10,913 bases of DNA from Burkholderiales bacterium. Its GTDB lineage: Bacteria > Pseudomonadota > Gammaproteobacteria > Burkholderiales > Casimicrobiaceae. Below are positions 1-6,142 of the stretch, piece after piece. The notes beneath the pieces were generated by a model. That model did no database searches. It was not told the origin of the DNA and worked only from the letters and a program-made list of their open reading frames with translations. Made by a program: the position numbers and the translations under genes. The stretch is taken from NCBI GenBank assembly GCA_031275075.1, contig JAISPI010000046.1, forward strand, positions 1 to 10,913, given 5' to 3'. Position 1 is the stretch's first letter, and the number at the start of each line of letters is the position of its first letter.

Positions 1-35
1 GCACAAATATTTTTGTGCTCTTTGCGTTCTTTGCG
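1..35. repeat. Degenerate ~9-bp tandem repeat with short inverted repeat
   Basis: On the plus strand three related units follow one another: TTTTTGTGC (10-18), TCTTTGCG (19-26) and TTCTTTGCG (27-35). The first unit also forms the right arm of an inverted repeat GCACAAA (1-7) / TTTGTGC (12-18), so the array may continue as a palindrome beyond the left edge. It lies just downstream of the stop codon of the minus-strand transporter gene. Seen on the minus strand it reads as CGCAAAGAA-type units. It could be a dispersed intergenic repeat or part of a transcription end; only part of it is visible. Confidence 0.45.
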
Positions 36-65
36 GTTAAAACGAATTTTTAGTGCAAGTTAGAA

Positions 66-1136
66 TCAGGAAGCAGGCGTTTCGTCTTCCTCGGTCAGCC
101 ATTCGCGCCAGACCGCTACCAGCAATGCCATCACCACCGGGCCGACGAACAGACCGACAAGCCCCATTGTTTGAACGCCGCCGACCAGGCCGAACAACGT
201 TGGCAGGAGGGGCAATTTGGCCGGGCCGCCGACCAATTTGGGGCGGATGGTTTTGTCGACGACGAAAAGCTGAATCGCTCCCCATGTGAACAACCCCAAT
301 CCGGCCCACGAATGACCGCTGCCGAACAGATAAAGTGACACCAGCGTCATGGAGGTTGGAGCGCCCCCCGGAATCATCGCCATGAAGCCGGTGAGGACGC
401 CGAGCGTCAATGGTGACGGCGCGCCGGCGATCCAGTACGCGAATCCAAACACGATGCCTTCGCCGATCGCAATGATGGTCATGCCGGTGACGGTGGCGCT
501 GACCATCGTCGGCGCAACGCGCGAGACACGATGCCAGCGTTTCGGCAAGATGCGCTCGCCGACTTTGTCGAGCTGCTGTGCGAGAATGTGTCCATCCTTG
601 TAGACGAAAAACAGCGTGATCAACATGAACAACAGCGCCAGAAGAATCGAGAACAGTTGACCTCCGAACGTAAGCACCATTTTAGAAATATTGGCGAGCT
701 GCCCCAAACCGATCAGTTGCGTCAGTTCGCTGATTGCGTGCGGATGGTTCAGCGTTTCGTTCCACGATTCCGCCAGAGACGATCCGACGATGGGTAATTG
801 AGCGATCCAGATGGGCGCTTCGGCACCATAACGGTTGACGGAGACCAGCCAGACGACCCATTGCTGGATTTCGCGGGTGGTGTAAAACACGACGACGACC
901 AGCGGAACGATGATCAGCAGGAACACCAGAAACGTCGCGATGCTGGCAGGCAACCATGTTCTTCCACCACAGCGCGCGACTTGTTTTTCGTACAGCGGCC
1001 ACGACGCAAAGGCGATGATCAACGCTGCCAAAATCGGCACCAGAAAGCCGTGAAAAAAATACACGCTGACCGCGAGGACGATCAGAATCAACCAGCGGGC
1101 AACTGGATGGGCGGCGAAAGGAGCGTTGGTAGGCAT
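66..1136 (-). CDS. AI-2E/PerM family transporter
   Basis: Polytopic inner-membrane protein of 356 residues, the usual length of the AI-2E transporter (formerly UPF0118/PerM) family. Hydrophobic segments lie at about 13-47 (two helices), 63-86, 153-179, 214-238, 242-256, 262-292 and 308-342. The C-terminal family pattern is clear: DKTIRPKLVGG (294-304), then LPLLPTLFGLVGG (308-320) and GLFVGPVVMALL (328-339). A hydrophilic stretch at about 88-150 matches the loop between helix pairs 2 and 3. Members have been linked to autoinducer-2 export, Na+/H+ antiport and other substrates, so the substrate here cannot be assigned. The ATG at 1136 has no clear Shine-Dalgarno sequence; the leader instead holds a duplicated 9-mer. 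No partner gene is adjacent on the same strand; the next minus-strand gene upstream ends in its own terminator, so this gene is probably monocistronic. Confidence 0.9.
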   Translation of the reverse strand: MPTNAPFAAHPVARWLILIVLAVSVYFFHGFLVPILAALIIAFASWPLYEKQVARCGGRTWLPASIATFLVFLLIIVPLVVVVFYTTREIQQWVVWLVSVNRYGAEAPIWIAQLPIVGSSLAESWNETLNHPHAISELTQLIGLGQLANISKMVLTFGGQLFSILLALLFMLITLFFVYKDGHILAQQLDKVGERILPKRWHRVSRVAPTMVSATVTGMTIIAIGEGIVFGFAYWIAGAPSPLTLGVLTGFMAMIPGGAPTSMTLVSLYLFGSGHSWAGLGLFTWGAIQLFVVDKTIRPKLVGGPAKLPLLPTLFGLVGGVQTMGLVGLFVGPVVMALLVAVWREWLTEEDETPAS

Positions 1137-1143
1137 GGGCGGC

Positions 1144-1161
1144 GAATGAGAGGAATGAGAG
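1144..1161. repeat. Perfect 9-bp tandem duplication in leader of the AI-2E transporter gene
   Basis: GAATGAGAG occurs twice back to back (1144-1152 and 1153-1161). It begins 8 bases upstream of the transporter ATG, where a ribosome binding site would be expected. On the mRNA strand it reads CTCTCATTC twice, which does not resemble a Shine-Dalgarno sequence. It may be a chance microduplication. Confidence 0.6.
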
Positions 1162-1185
1162 GCAAGCGAAGATCAACAAACTATC

Positions 1186-1194
1186 ATCATAGCA
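1186..1194 (-). promoter_or_regulatory. Candidate extended -10 promoter of the AI-2E transporter gene
   Basis: On the minus strand this reads TGCTATGAT, a TGn-extended -10 element (TATGAT differs from TATAAT at one position). It would give a leader of roughly 43 bases before the ATG at 1136. No good -35 hexamer is found 16-18 bases upstream, which is tolerated by extended -10 promoters. The same nine bases occur upstream of purC (4150-4158). Confidence 0.35.
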
Positions 1195-1255
1195 TCAGGG
1201 TGGCAGCCCAGCGAAGAAACCTCACTTTTATCGAGATTCCAGATTCCGAGAAAAC

Positions 1256-1279
1256 GAAAGCCCCGAATACGGGGCTTTC
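1256..1279 (-). terminator. Rho-independent terminator of the 1319-1957 gene
   Basis: A perfect 10-bp stem, GAAAGCCCCG / CGGGGCTTTC, with a 4-base loop. On the minus strand it is followed by a T-rich run (GTTTTCTC), and it lies about 40 bases past the stop codon at 1319. The plus-strand side lacks a comparable T-run, so it serves the minus-strand gene and insulates the transporter gene from read-through. Confidence 0.8.
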
Positions 1280-1318
1280 TGTCATGCGGTTGTTCGCGGC
1301 AAGGCTGTGTTTGTAACA

Positions 1319-1957
1319 TCAAAGATTCTTCGCCGCTTCTCTTGCTCTTTCTCTTCTCAGCTTATCCTGATCAATACCCGTAAACGACCCGGAGACCAAA
1401 CGAAGCGCCGCTGTTTCGTCGTCGGCTCCGCGCTCTTCGATTTGTACGAAATCATTGCCGAGCTTCCAGGTGGCCATATGATTTTCAAAATTTTCGCCGT
1501 ATCTGTTTTGGATGGTTTCTATTTTTTCTTCCGCCCGTGCTCCGTATCTTTCGATCAGCGCCTCACGAAGATCTCTGTACCAGGTAGAGCTGAAAATAAC
1601 GGACACGTATCCCAACCTGCCGTTTTCAAATTTCGCGACATAGACTTGCACAACGGCGGGACCAAACTTCATCTGGTTCCGGTACTCGTGTTGACAGTCT
1701 AAAGATTTTTTGACGTCGCCAGCATCACTGGGTGTTACGCCTTTGTTTTCCGGACATTTCTTGGCTGACTCGAGATCAACATAGAGATTGCACGTCCCCT
1801 CGTGGCATTTGAAGTCTGGAAACTTGCTAAGAAGCGTTTCTTGCGAAGCCCCAAAGGGAATACCCCTGAACTCGACCCTTCCCGGATCGGCAGCAATGGC
1901 AAGCAGCGACCAAGCGAACAGTGTCGCGCTTAAGAGCGCAAACAGAGTTTTTTTCAT
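1319..1957 (-). CDS. Exported protein of unknown function
   Basis: Predicted protein of 212 residues; I do not recognise a named family with certainty. The N-terminus is a classic signal peptide: MKK, a hydrophobic core at about 4-20, and an AIA-A type cleavage site near residue 22. The mature part starts with VEFRGIPFGASQETLLSKFP (28-47), a pattern common in small proteobacterial periplasmic proteins, in which a short strand precedes an amphipathic helix. Four cysteines (in KCHEGTC, AKKC and LDC, about residues 50-89) could form two disulfides in the periplasm. The C-terminus is charged and helical (KLRRERAREAAK). The ATG start is supported by AAGGA at 1964-1968, 6 bases upstream. It lies 53 bases downstream of the repressor-like gene on the same strand and ends in a strong terminator. 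Function unknown. Confidence 0.75.
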   Translation of the reverse strand: MKKTLFALLSATLFAWSLLAIAADPGRVEFRGIPFGASQETLLSKFPDFKCHEGTCNLYVDLESAKKCPENKGVTPSDAGDVKKSLDCQHEYRNQMKFGPAVVQVYVAKFENGRLGYVSVIFSSTWYRDLREALIERYGARAEEKIETIQNRYGENFENHMATWKLGNDFVQIEERGADDETAALRLVSGSFTGIDQDKLRRERAREAAKNL

Positions 1958-2010
1958 AACGATTCCTTGGTTAAATTAAAAATCTCCAGCTCCACATCTG
2001 TATTCAAGCA

Positions 2011-2532
2011 TCAGGCCCAGAGGGCGTTGCCGCATTGTACGCGCACGCCATCCGGCAATGTAAACAGGCGTTCCATCGGCATCTCACCACCATAAACGAG
2101 GGAGAATACCCCATCATCAGTCGGCACTCGTGCATCCGATCTGCCGATCACTAGGGTATTGCCGTTGAAAAGCCGTGGCTCCATGCCGTAATCTATTACT
2201 TTAACAGCTAACAGGTTTTTCGGCCTAGCTTTAAGGCGTCGTAAACCATCCATTTGGAAAGAGAGAGGCATTCTCCCCAATGTATTCCGTTGTCTTTTTT
2301 TGCTGCCAGTAGACGGTTCCAGGCAGCCGGTCGGGTCTTCCAATCCCTTCTTAATTTTCCCTGCGACATTATTTCCGCCCCTGTTGTCTTGCCTTTGTTT
2401 TATGACACCGTTCTCGAATTGATTTATATATGACGAAGATATTTCTGCGTTTTTAGTGAGAGCGTTGATACTGCCTTTTCGGGCGATTGCCAAAAGCAGG
2501 TGGTCAAACCTAGTCTCTTTCGATATCTTCAT
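2011..2532 (-). CDS. Phage-repressor-like protein: HTH plus degenerate S24/LexA-like domain
   Basis: Protein of 173 residues from the ATG at 2532; a TTG at 2550 would add six residues, and neither start has a good ribosome binding site. Residues 8-45 resemble the N-terminal helix-turn-helix of prophage repressors (GSINALTKNAEISSSYINQF, 20-39), followed by a linker with a GKIKKGLEDPTGCLEP stretch (58-73) like the KIEKGL-xPxGWLD end of such DNA-binding domains. Residues 107-170 match the S24 peptidase fold of CI/LexA-type repressors: VKVIDYGMEPRLFNGNTLVI (110-129), then DDGVFSLVYGGEMPMERLFTLPDG (139-162). In active members the motif is GDSMEP and the catalytic lysine lies in a VKRL-like strand; here Gly116 replaces the serine and Glu154 the lysine, so self-cleavage is not expected. 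Base composition is more AT-rich than in neighbouring housekeeping genes, consistent with phage ancestry. It could be a domesticated regulator or a decaying remnant. Confidence 0.7.
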   Translation of the reverse strand: MKISKETRFDHLLLAIARKGSINALTKNAEISSSYINQFENGVIKQRQDNRGGNNVAGKIKKGLEDPTGCLEPSTGSKKRQRNTLGRMPLSFQMDGLRRLKARPKNLLAVKVIDYGMEPRLFNGNTLVIGRSDARVPTDDGVFSLVYGGEMPMERLFTLPDGVRVQCGNALWA

Positions 2533-2658
2533 TATAACATTCTGTATCAATTCACTAACTTATAAACTGCAGGAATCACTACGGTGAGATAGTACTGAAT
2601 CGGCAACCGCCACACAAGCCTCATAGTCATTTCTTTGACAGAGGAATGAAAGCGAAAT
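2533..2658. promoter_or_regulatory. Divergent intergenic region, possible repressor operator
   Basis: AT-rich gap between the repressor-like gene (minus) and the oxidoreductase gene (plus). The most operator-like element is a small inverted repeat TCAC-N4-GTGA at 2576-2587. A Shine-Dalgarno sequence GAGGA at 2641-2645 serves the plus-strand gene. Transcription of the repressor-like gene must begin here. Autoregulation, or control of the divergent oxidoreductase, is inferred from position only. Confidence 0.3.
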
Positions 2659-3243
2659 ATGAGCAATGACAAAACACGTATTCTTTTGATTCTCGCTTCA
2701 CCAAAGGGCAGTTTTTGTGAGGCTTTGGCGGAAGCTTACCGCGACGGCGCTCAGAGCGCGGGGAGCGAAGTCCGACTAATCGCGCTGAGCCAACTGGCGT
2801 TTGACCCGATTCTGCGACAGGGCTACCGAGAGATCCAACCGCTGGAACCCGACTTGCTTGCTGCGCAAGACGCGATCCGGTGGGCGCAACATCTTGTTTT
2901 TATTTACCCGCTGTGGTGGGGAACAATGCCGGCTCTTCTGAAAGGGTTTGTCGAACGGGTTTTTCTTCCGGGCTTTGCCTTTCAATATCGCCCTGACTCT
3001 GTTTTGTGGGACAAATTGTTGAGCGGACGCTCCGCGCAATTAATCGTAACGATGGATACGCCGCCCTGGTTTTTCCGTTTGATTTATCGCAGCGCAGGAC
3101 ATCGAGTGATGAAAAACAACATTCTCGAATTCTGCGGTGTCAAGCCTGTAAGCATTCTCAACTTCGGCTCGGCCAAAACCGCCAGCGCGCATAAACGTCA
3201 GCAATGGTTGAAACAGGCGCGGGAAGCGGGAAGCCGTGTTTGA
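2659..3243 (+). CDS. Flavodoxin-fold NAD(P)H-dependent oxidoreductase (quinone reductase type)
   Basis: Cytosolic protein of 194 residues belonging to the flavodoxin-like fold / NAD(P)H dehydrogenase (quinone) family (relatives: MdaB, KefF/KefG, NQO1). The first beta-strand and phosphate loop are seen in RILLILASPKGSFCEALAEA (7-26). The diagnostic flavin-binding segment is YPLWWGTMPALLKGFVERVF (83-102), followed by LPGFAFQY (103-110). A third strand with IVTMDTPPWFF (129-139) covers the usual flavin/substrate loop. Such enzymes use FMN or FAD and transfer two electrons from NAD(P)H to quinones or similar acceptors; the physiological acceptor is unknown. ATG with GAGGA 13 bases upstream, slightly long spacing. 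Divergent from the repressor-like gene, convergent with purC, hence probably monocistronic. No K+ efflux (Kef) transporter is adjacent, so a KefG-type ancillary role is not supported here. Confidence 0.88.
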   Translation: MSNDKTRILLILASPKGSFCEALAEAYRDGAQSAGSEVRLIALSQLAFDPILRQGYREIQPLEPDLLAAQDAIRWAQHLVFIYPLWWGTMPALLKGFVERVFLPGFAFQYRPDSVLWDKLLSGRSAQLIVTMDTPPWFFRLIYRSAGHRVMKNNILEFCGVKPVSILNFGSAKTASAHKRQQWLKQAREAGSRV

Positions 3244-3316
3244 GAGCGAAGTACCGGAGGTATTGAATTCGGGATGGGGCTTTGCTTATCCAAGCGTGTT
3301 GTTCAGAAAAAATTTA

Positions 3317-3339
3317 CCCTCTCCCGCAGGAGGAGAGGG
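3317..3339 (-). terminator. Rho-independent terminator downstream of purC
   Basis: Inverted repeat CCCTCTCC (3317-3324) / GGAGAGGG (3332-3339) with a 7-base loop. On the minus strand it is followed by TAAATTTTTTC, a good T-run, about 55 bases after the purC stop. It lies in the 150-base gap between the convergent oxidoreductase and purC genes and may also weakly end plus-strand transcripts. CCCTCTCC-type hairpins are also met as dispersed intergenic repeats. Confidence 0.65.
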
Positions 3340-3393
3340 CACCCCGAAACAAACCCCCGTCTGCCTTCGACGGACACAAAGGGGCTTCCTGAC

Positions 3394-4116
3394 TCAAAGC
3401 GGCACGCCGATTCGCGTCGCTACCTCGCGGTAATGTTCAATGACCTCGCCGAGATCGCGGCGGAAGCGGTCTTTGTCCAATTTTTCGCCAGTCTTGATGT
3501 CCCACAACCGGCAGCCGTCAGGGGTAAATTCATCTCCCAGCAGCAGTGAGCCTTCGGGGTCGTCGATGGCGCGGCCGAATTCGAGTTTGTAATCGACGAG
3601 GTCAATGCCGGCGTTGGCGAACAACGGTTGCAGAATTTTGTTAACACGGCGGGTAAGGATGCGCATCCGCTGAACATCGTCTTCGCTGGCCCAGCCCAGC
3701 ACGCGGATGTGATCGTCATTGACCATCGGGTCGTGTAGCGCATCGCTCTTGTAGAAGTACTCAAAGACAGGTTCCGAGAGACGGGTGCCTTCTTCAATGC
3801 CGAGACGTTTGCTCATCGAACCGGCGCAAACATTGCGCACAACGCATTCGACCGGCAGCATTTTCATAGTCCGTACCAGCGACTCGCGCTCGTTCAGCAA
3901 TTTGCCAAAATGGGTCTTGATCCCGGCTTCTTCAAGTTTGCCCATGATGAAGGCGTTGATCTTGTTATTGGTTTCCCCTTTTTTGTCGAGTTGCGCGAGT
4001 TTGGCGCCGTCGAAAGCGGAAACGTCATCGCGGTAATGCATGATGACCCAGTTGGGATCGTCGGTTGCGTAGACGGTTTTGGCTTTGCCGCGATAGAGTT
4101 CTTTGCCTTTCATCAT
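3394..4116 (-). CDS. purC: Phosphoribosylaminoimidazole-succinocarboxamide synthase (SAICAR synthetase)
   Basis: Cytosolic enzyme of de novo purine synthesis; it joins CAIR and L-aspartate using ATP to make SAICAR. Its 240 residues match the short bacterial type (about 237 in E. coli). Visible hallmarks: the ATP-binding start ELYRGKAKTVYAT (6-18); DDVSAFDG (30-37); signature 1 around LPVECVVRNVCAGSMSKR (87-104); NDDHI (133-137); signature 2 LVDYKLEFG (173-181); and LLGDEFTPDGCRLWD (192-206), holding the DE-x-(S/T)PD motif. The first of two consecutive ATGs is preferred because AGAGG (4125-4129) lies 8 bases upstream. The 80-base gap to the hydrolase gene contains an extended -10 element, so purC may have its own promoter in addition to read-through. 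No PurR-type operator was recognised. A hairpin terminator follows. Confidence 0.97.
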   Translation of the reverse strand: MMKGKELYRGKAKTVYATDDPNWVIMHYRDDVSAFDGAKLAQLDKKGETNNKINAFIMGKLEEAGIKTHFGKLLNERESLVRTMKMLPVECVVRNVCAGSMSKRLGIEEGTRLSEPVFEYFYKSDALHDPMVNDDHIRVLGWASEDDVQRMRILTRRVNKILQPLFANAGIDLVDYKLEFGRAIDDPEGSLLLGDEFTPDGCRLWDIKTGEKLDKDRFRRDLGEVIEHYREVATRIGVPL

Positions 4117-4149
4117 GATGTTTGCCTCTTTCGTAAACCAAAAAATTTA

Positions 4150-4158
4150 ATCATAGCA
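4150..4158 (-). promoter_or_regulatory. Candidate extended -10 promoter of purC
   Basis: The minus strand reads TGCTATGAT here, a TGn-extended -10 element, placing transcription start about 27 bases before the purC ATG at 4116. There is no good -35 at the matching distance. It lies in the 80-base gap after the hydrolase gene, an unusually large gap for this cluster. The same nine bases precede the AI-2E transporter gene. Confidence 0.4.
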
Positions 4159-4196
4159 GGGAACGGCGGTGTCGGACGCGCCCTCCTGCAACTACA

Positions 4197-4961
4197 TTAC
4201 AAGTCGCGCCAGCCGAAACCCTCGTCCTGATCGGCGACACCGATCCAGTCGGGGGTGCAGTTCAGAACGTGCGCCAGCGCGGCGCGTGCTTTGTCTGGGT
4301 GGTTGTTTTGATGCGACAAATGCGCCGCTATGATGTGTTGCAGGCGCGAACAGTCAATTGCGGCCAACAAATCAGCAGCCGCTTCGTTATGCAAATGGCC
4401 GAAACGACCGCTGATCCGTTGTTTGAGCGGATACGGGTAGGGGCCGTTGTTCAGCAGGTCGAGATCGTGATTGCATTCGAGCACCAGGGCGTTGCAACCG
4501 CTGATCTGCGTTTCAATATGTGTCGTCGAAGCGCCGATGTCCGTCAGCACAGCCAGTCGATGAGCGCCGTCGCCGACGATGAACTGCACCGGCTCACGTG
4601 CGTCGTGCGGCACCGGCAGTGCCTGCACCTGCAAATCGCCGAGATCGAGTTGCGCATGGCTGTCGAAGGTATGCAAAGAATCGAGTTTTTCGAGCGTACC
4701 GTTCAGAGCGGTGCAGGTACCGTAACTCATCCATACCGGAATCCGAAATTTACGGGAAAATGCGGCAACACTGCCGATGTGATCCGTGTGTTCGTGGGTA
4801 ATAAAAACAGCGTTGATTGTGTCGGGGGCGATCTCAAGACACCGCAATCGACGCACGGTTTCGCGTAAACCGAATCCGCAATCGATCATCAAGCGGGTGC
4901 TTCCTGCTTCTACGAGCAGTGCATTACCTTTACTGCCGGAGCCTAACGAGGCGAACCGCAT
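4197..4961 (-). CDS. MBL-fold metallohydrolase, YycJ/WalJ-like
   Basis: Metallo-beta-lactamase-fold hydrolase of 254 residues from the ATG at 4961; a TTG at 4982 would add seven residues. The start MRFASLGSGSKGNALLVEAG (1-20) is the typical N-terminus of the YycJ/WalJ/YycI-type branch. The metal site is complete: HEHTDH (56-61, giving H56, H58, D60, H61), H119 in VPHD, D141 in LTDIG, and H214/H217 in HLSHQNN, a variant of the HLSHxNN motif of this branch. Relatives are proposed to act as phosphodiesterases or 5'-3' DNA exonucleases (in Bacillus linked to the WalRK region and mismatch repair); the substrate here is unproven. It follows bamC by 40 bases on the same strand, with only a weak CCGGAA ribosome binding site, and is probably cotranscribed with dapA and bamC. 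A metal-dependent hydrolase role is firm; the biological substrate is inference. Confidence 0.88.
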   Translation of the reverse strand: MRFASLGSGSKGNALLVEAGSTRLMIDCGFGLRETVRRLRCLEIAPDTINAVFITHEHTDHIGSVAAFSRKFRIPVWMSYGTCTALNGTLEKLDSLHTFDSHAQLDLGDLQVQALPVPHDAREPVQFIVGDGAHRLAVLTDIGASTTHIETQISGCNALVLECNHDLDLLNNGPYPYPLKQRISGRFGHLHNEAAADLLAAIDCSRLQHIIAAHLSHQNNHPDKARAALAHVLNCTPDWIGVADQDEGFGWRDL

Positions 4962-5001
4962 CGTGTTTATTCCGGAAAACAAAAAGCAGAAGGCACGGCG
5001 G

Positions 5002-6120
5002 TTATTTCAACTGTTCCCGTAAAATGGTCAAAATCTGTTCGACATCGTTCGGCAGAACCGCAGTACCTGCGTCGCCGAGGACTGTGACGATGCTTTGTCC
5101 GCCGTCGGCGGCAACATGGATTTGATAATTTTGGGTAAGCAGTGCTTCATCCTTGCGCCAGAACGCCAGTTTGGACAACCAGCCGCTGGAACTGGCTTTG
5201 GCGAGGTCGGGATCGGCGTAACGCACATAATAAAGACCTTGGGTGCGGTCGCGGTCGGTGACGGTGAAGCCGGTACGGTCGAGCGCCAAGCCGACACGCC
5301 GCCATGCCCGATCGAACTCGTCGATCAACACCAGCTTTGATTCCCCATTTTCTTTGATCAGGTTGGCGCGCTGTTGGTTGTCGGCATTTTGCGTGATGGT
5401 AATTCTGGCCTGTTCTTCTGTGATGCCGAAACGCACCATGATACGCATCAGCATTTCTGCTTCTAACTCGGGATTGGGCGGCAGCACTGCCCAAGCAAAC
5501 GCAGTCGGCGACCCGCCATCCGTTTTGGTCGGCATTTGCTCCATACCGCGATGCGATAAATAAATTTCGACAGTGTCCGGCTCCTTGCCTTTTTCGATAC
5601 GGGTACGGAATTTGTCGCGCTTGTACGTTGTATAGAAAAAATCGAGGTATTTTCCGACGGTGCTACGGAAAAAATCCTGCGGAATTTCTGCGCGGTTTTC
5701 GGCCCAATCGGTTTCCATGATGCCGATCATGGGTTTTTCCTCGGCAAGGACGAAACCGATATCGATCCAGAATTGTCTCAGCGTTTCCCAAGCGTTGTCC
5801 GGTGATGTTTTGACTACCAGCCAGCGCTCATTGCCGGCGCGCTCGAGATGCGCAAGAGGGACATCCGGTAAAAGGGCTCTTTGCCGAGCTTCGGCGCGAA
5901 TATTGCGGCTGGCGAGATCGGAAGCCGAGGCGACGGCGTAGCGGTCATCATACTGCGGCGCGGAGAGATCCGGCGGGATTTCCAGCGGCGGCGCCGAACG
6001 CGCCGATTTGTAATCAATGCGTTTGCCGGACGTAAGCTCTTGCACGCTGCTGCAACCGGACAACACCCACAGTACCGCCGCGACTACGATCACGGCACGC
6101 ATTTCAAAACAACGAATCAT
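5002..6120 (-). CDS. bamC: Outer membrane protein assembly factor BamC (lipoprotein)
   Basis: Lipoprotein subunit of the Bam complex, which folds beta-barrel proteins into the outer membrane; BamC binds BamD. With the ATG at 6120 it has 372 residues, slightly longer than E. coli BamC (344). Lipobox LSGC puts the lipidated cysteine at residue 23; serine at +2 predicts outer-membrane sorting. The conserved unstructured BamD-binding segment follows: RIDYKSARSAPPLEIPPDL (34-52). Two helix-grip domains are expected at about 80-200 and 255-372, the first containing KTSPDNAWETLRQFWIDIGF and the second DEFDRAWRRVGLALDRTGF. The start at 6120 is chosen because AAAGG (6129-6133) lies 8 bases upstream; an in-frame TTG at 6150 would overlap dapA, and the ATG at 6102 has no binding site. 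It begins 22 bases after the dapA stop, and the dapA-bamC order is the same as in E. coli. Confidence 0.93.
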   Translation of the reverse strand: MIRCFEMRAVIVVAAVLWVLSGCSSVQELTSGKRIDYKSARSAPPLEIPPDLSAPQYDDRYAVASASDLASRNIRAEARQRALLPDVPLAHLERAGNERWLVVKTSPDNAWETLRQFWIDIGFVLAEEKPMIGIMETDWAENRAEIPQDFFRSTVGKYLDFFYTTYKRDKFRTRIEKGKEPDTVEIYLSHRGMEQMPTKTDGGSPTAFAWAVLPPNPELEAEMLMRIMVRFGITEEQARITITQNADNQQRANLIKENGESKLVLIDEFDRAWRRVGLALDRTGFTVTDRDRTQGLYYVRYADPDLAKASSSGWLSKLAFWRKDEALLTQNYQIHVAADGGQSIVTVLGDAGTAVLPNDVEQILTILREQLK

Positions 6121-6142
6121 TCCATCAACCTTTGGAGAACAG

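Noticed and set aside
531..1316. Two plus-strand open frames (531-797 and 798-1316) and a minus-strand frame 682-1179
   Set aside because: They are shadows of the AI-2E transporter gene; their products are Arg/Gln/Asp-rich, low-complexity and lack a ribosome binding site or family resemblance.
3350..3393. Small stem CCGTC/GACGG and flanking CCCC/GGGG near the purC stop
   Set aside because: Short and without a T-run; the 3317-3339 hairpin is the better terminator.
4269..4868. 199-residue plus-strand open frame opposite the MBL-fold hydrolase gene
   Set aside because: Antisense to a gene with a full catalytic motif set; the product has no coherent fold signature.
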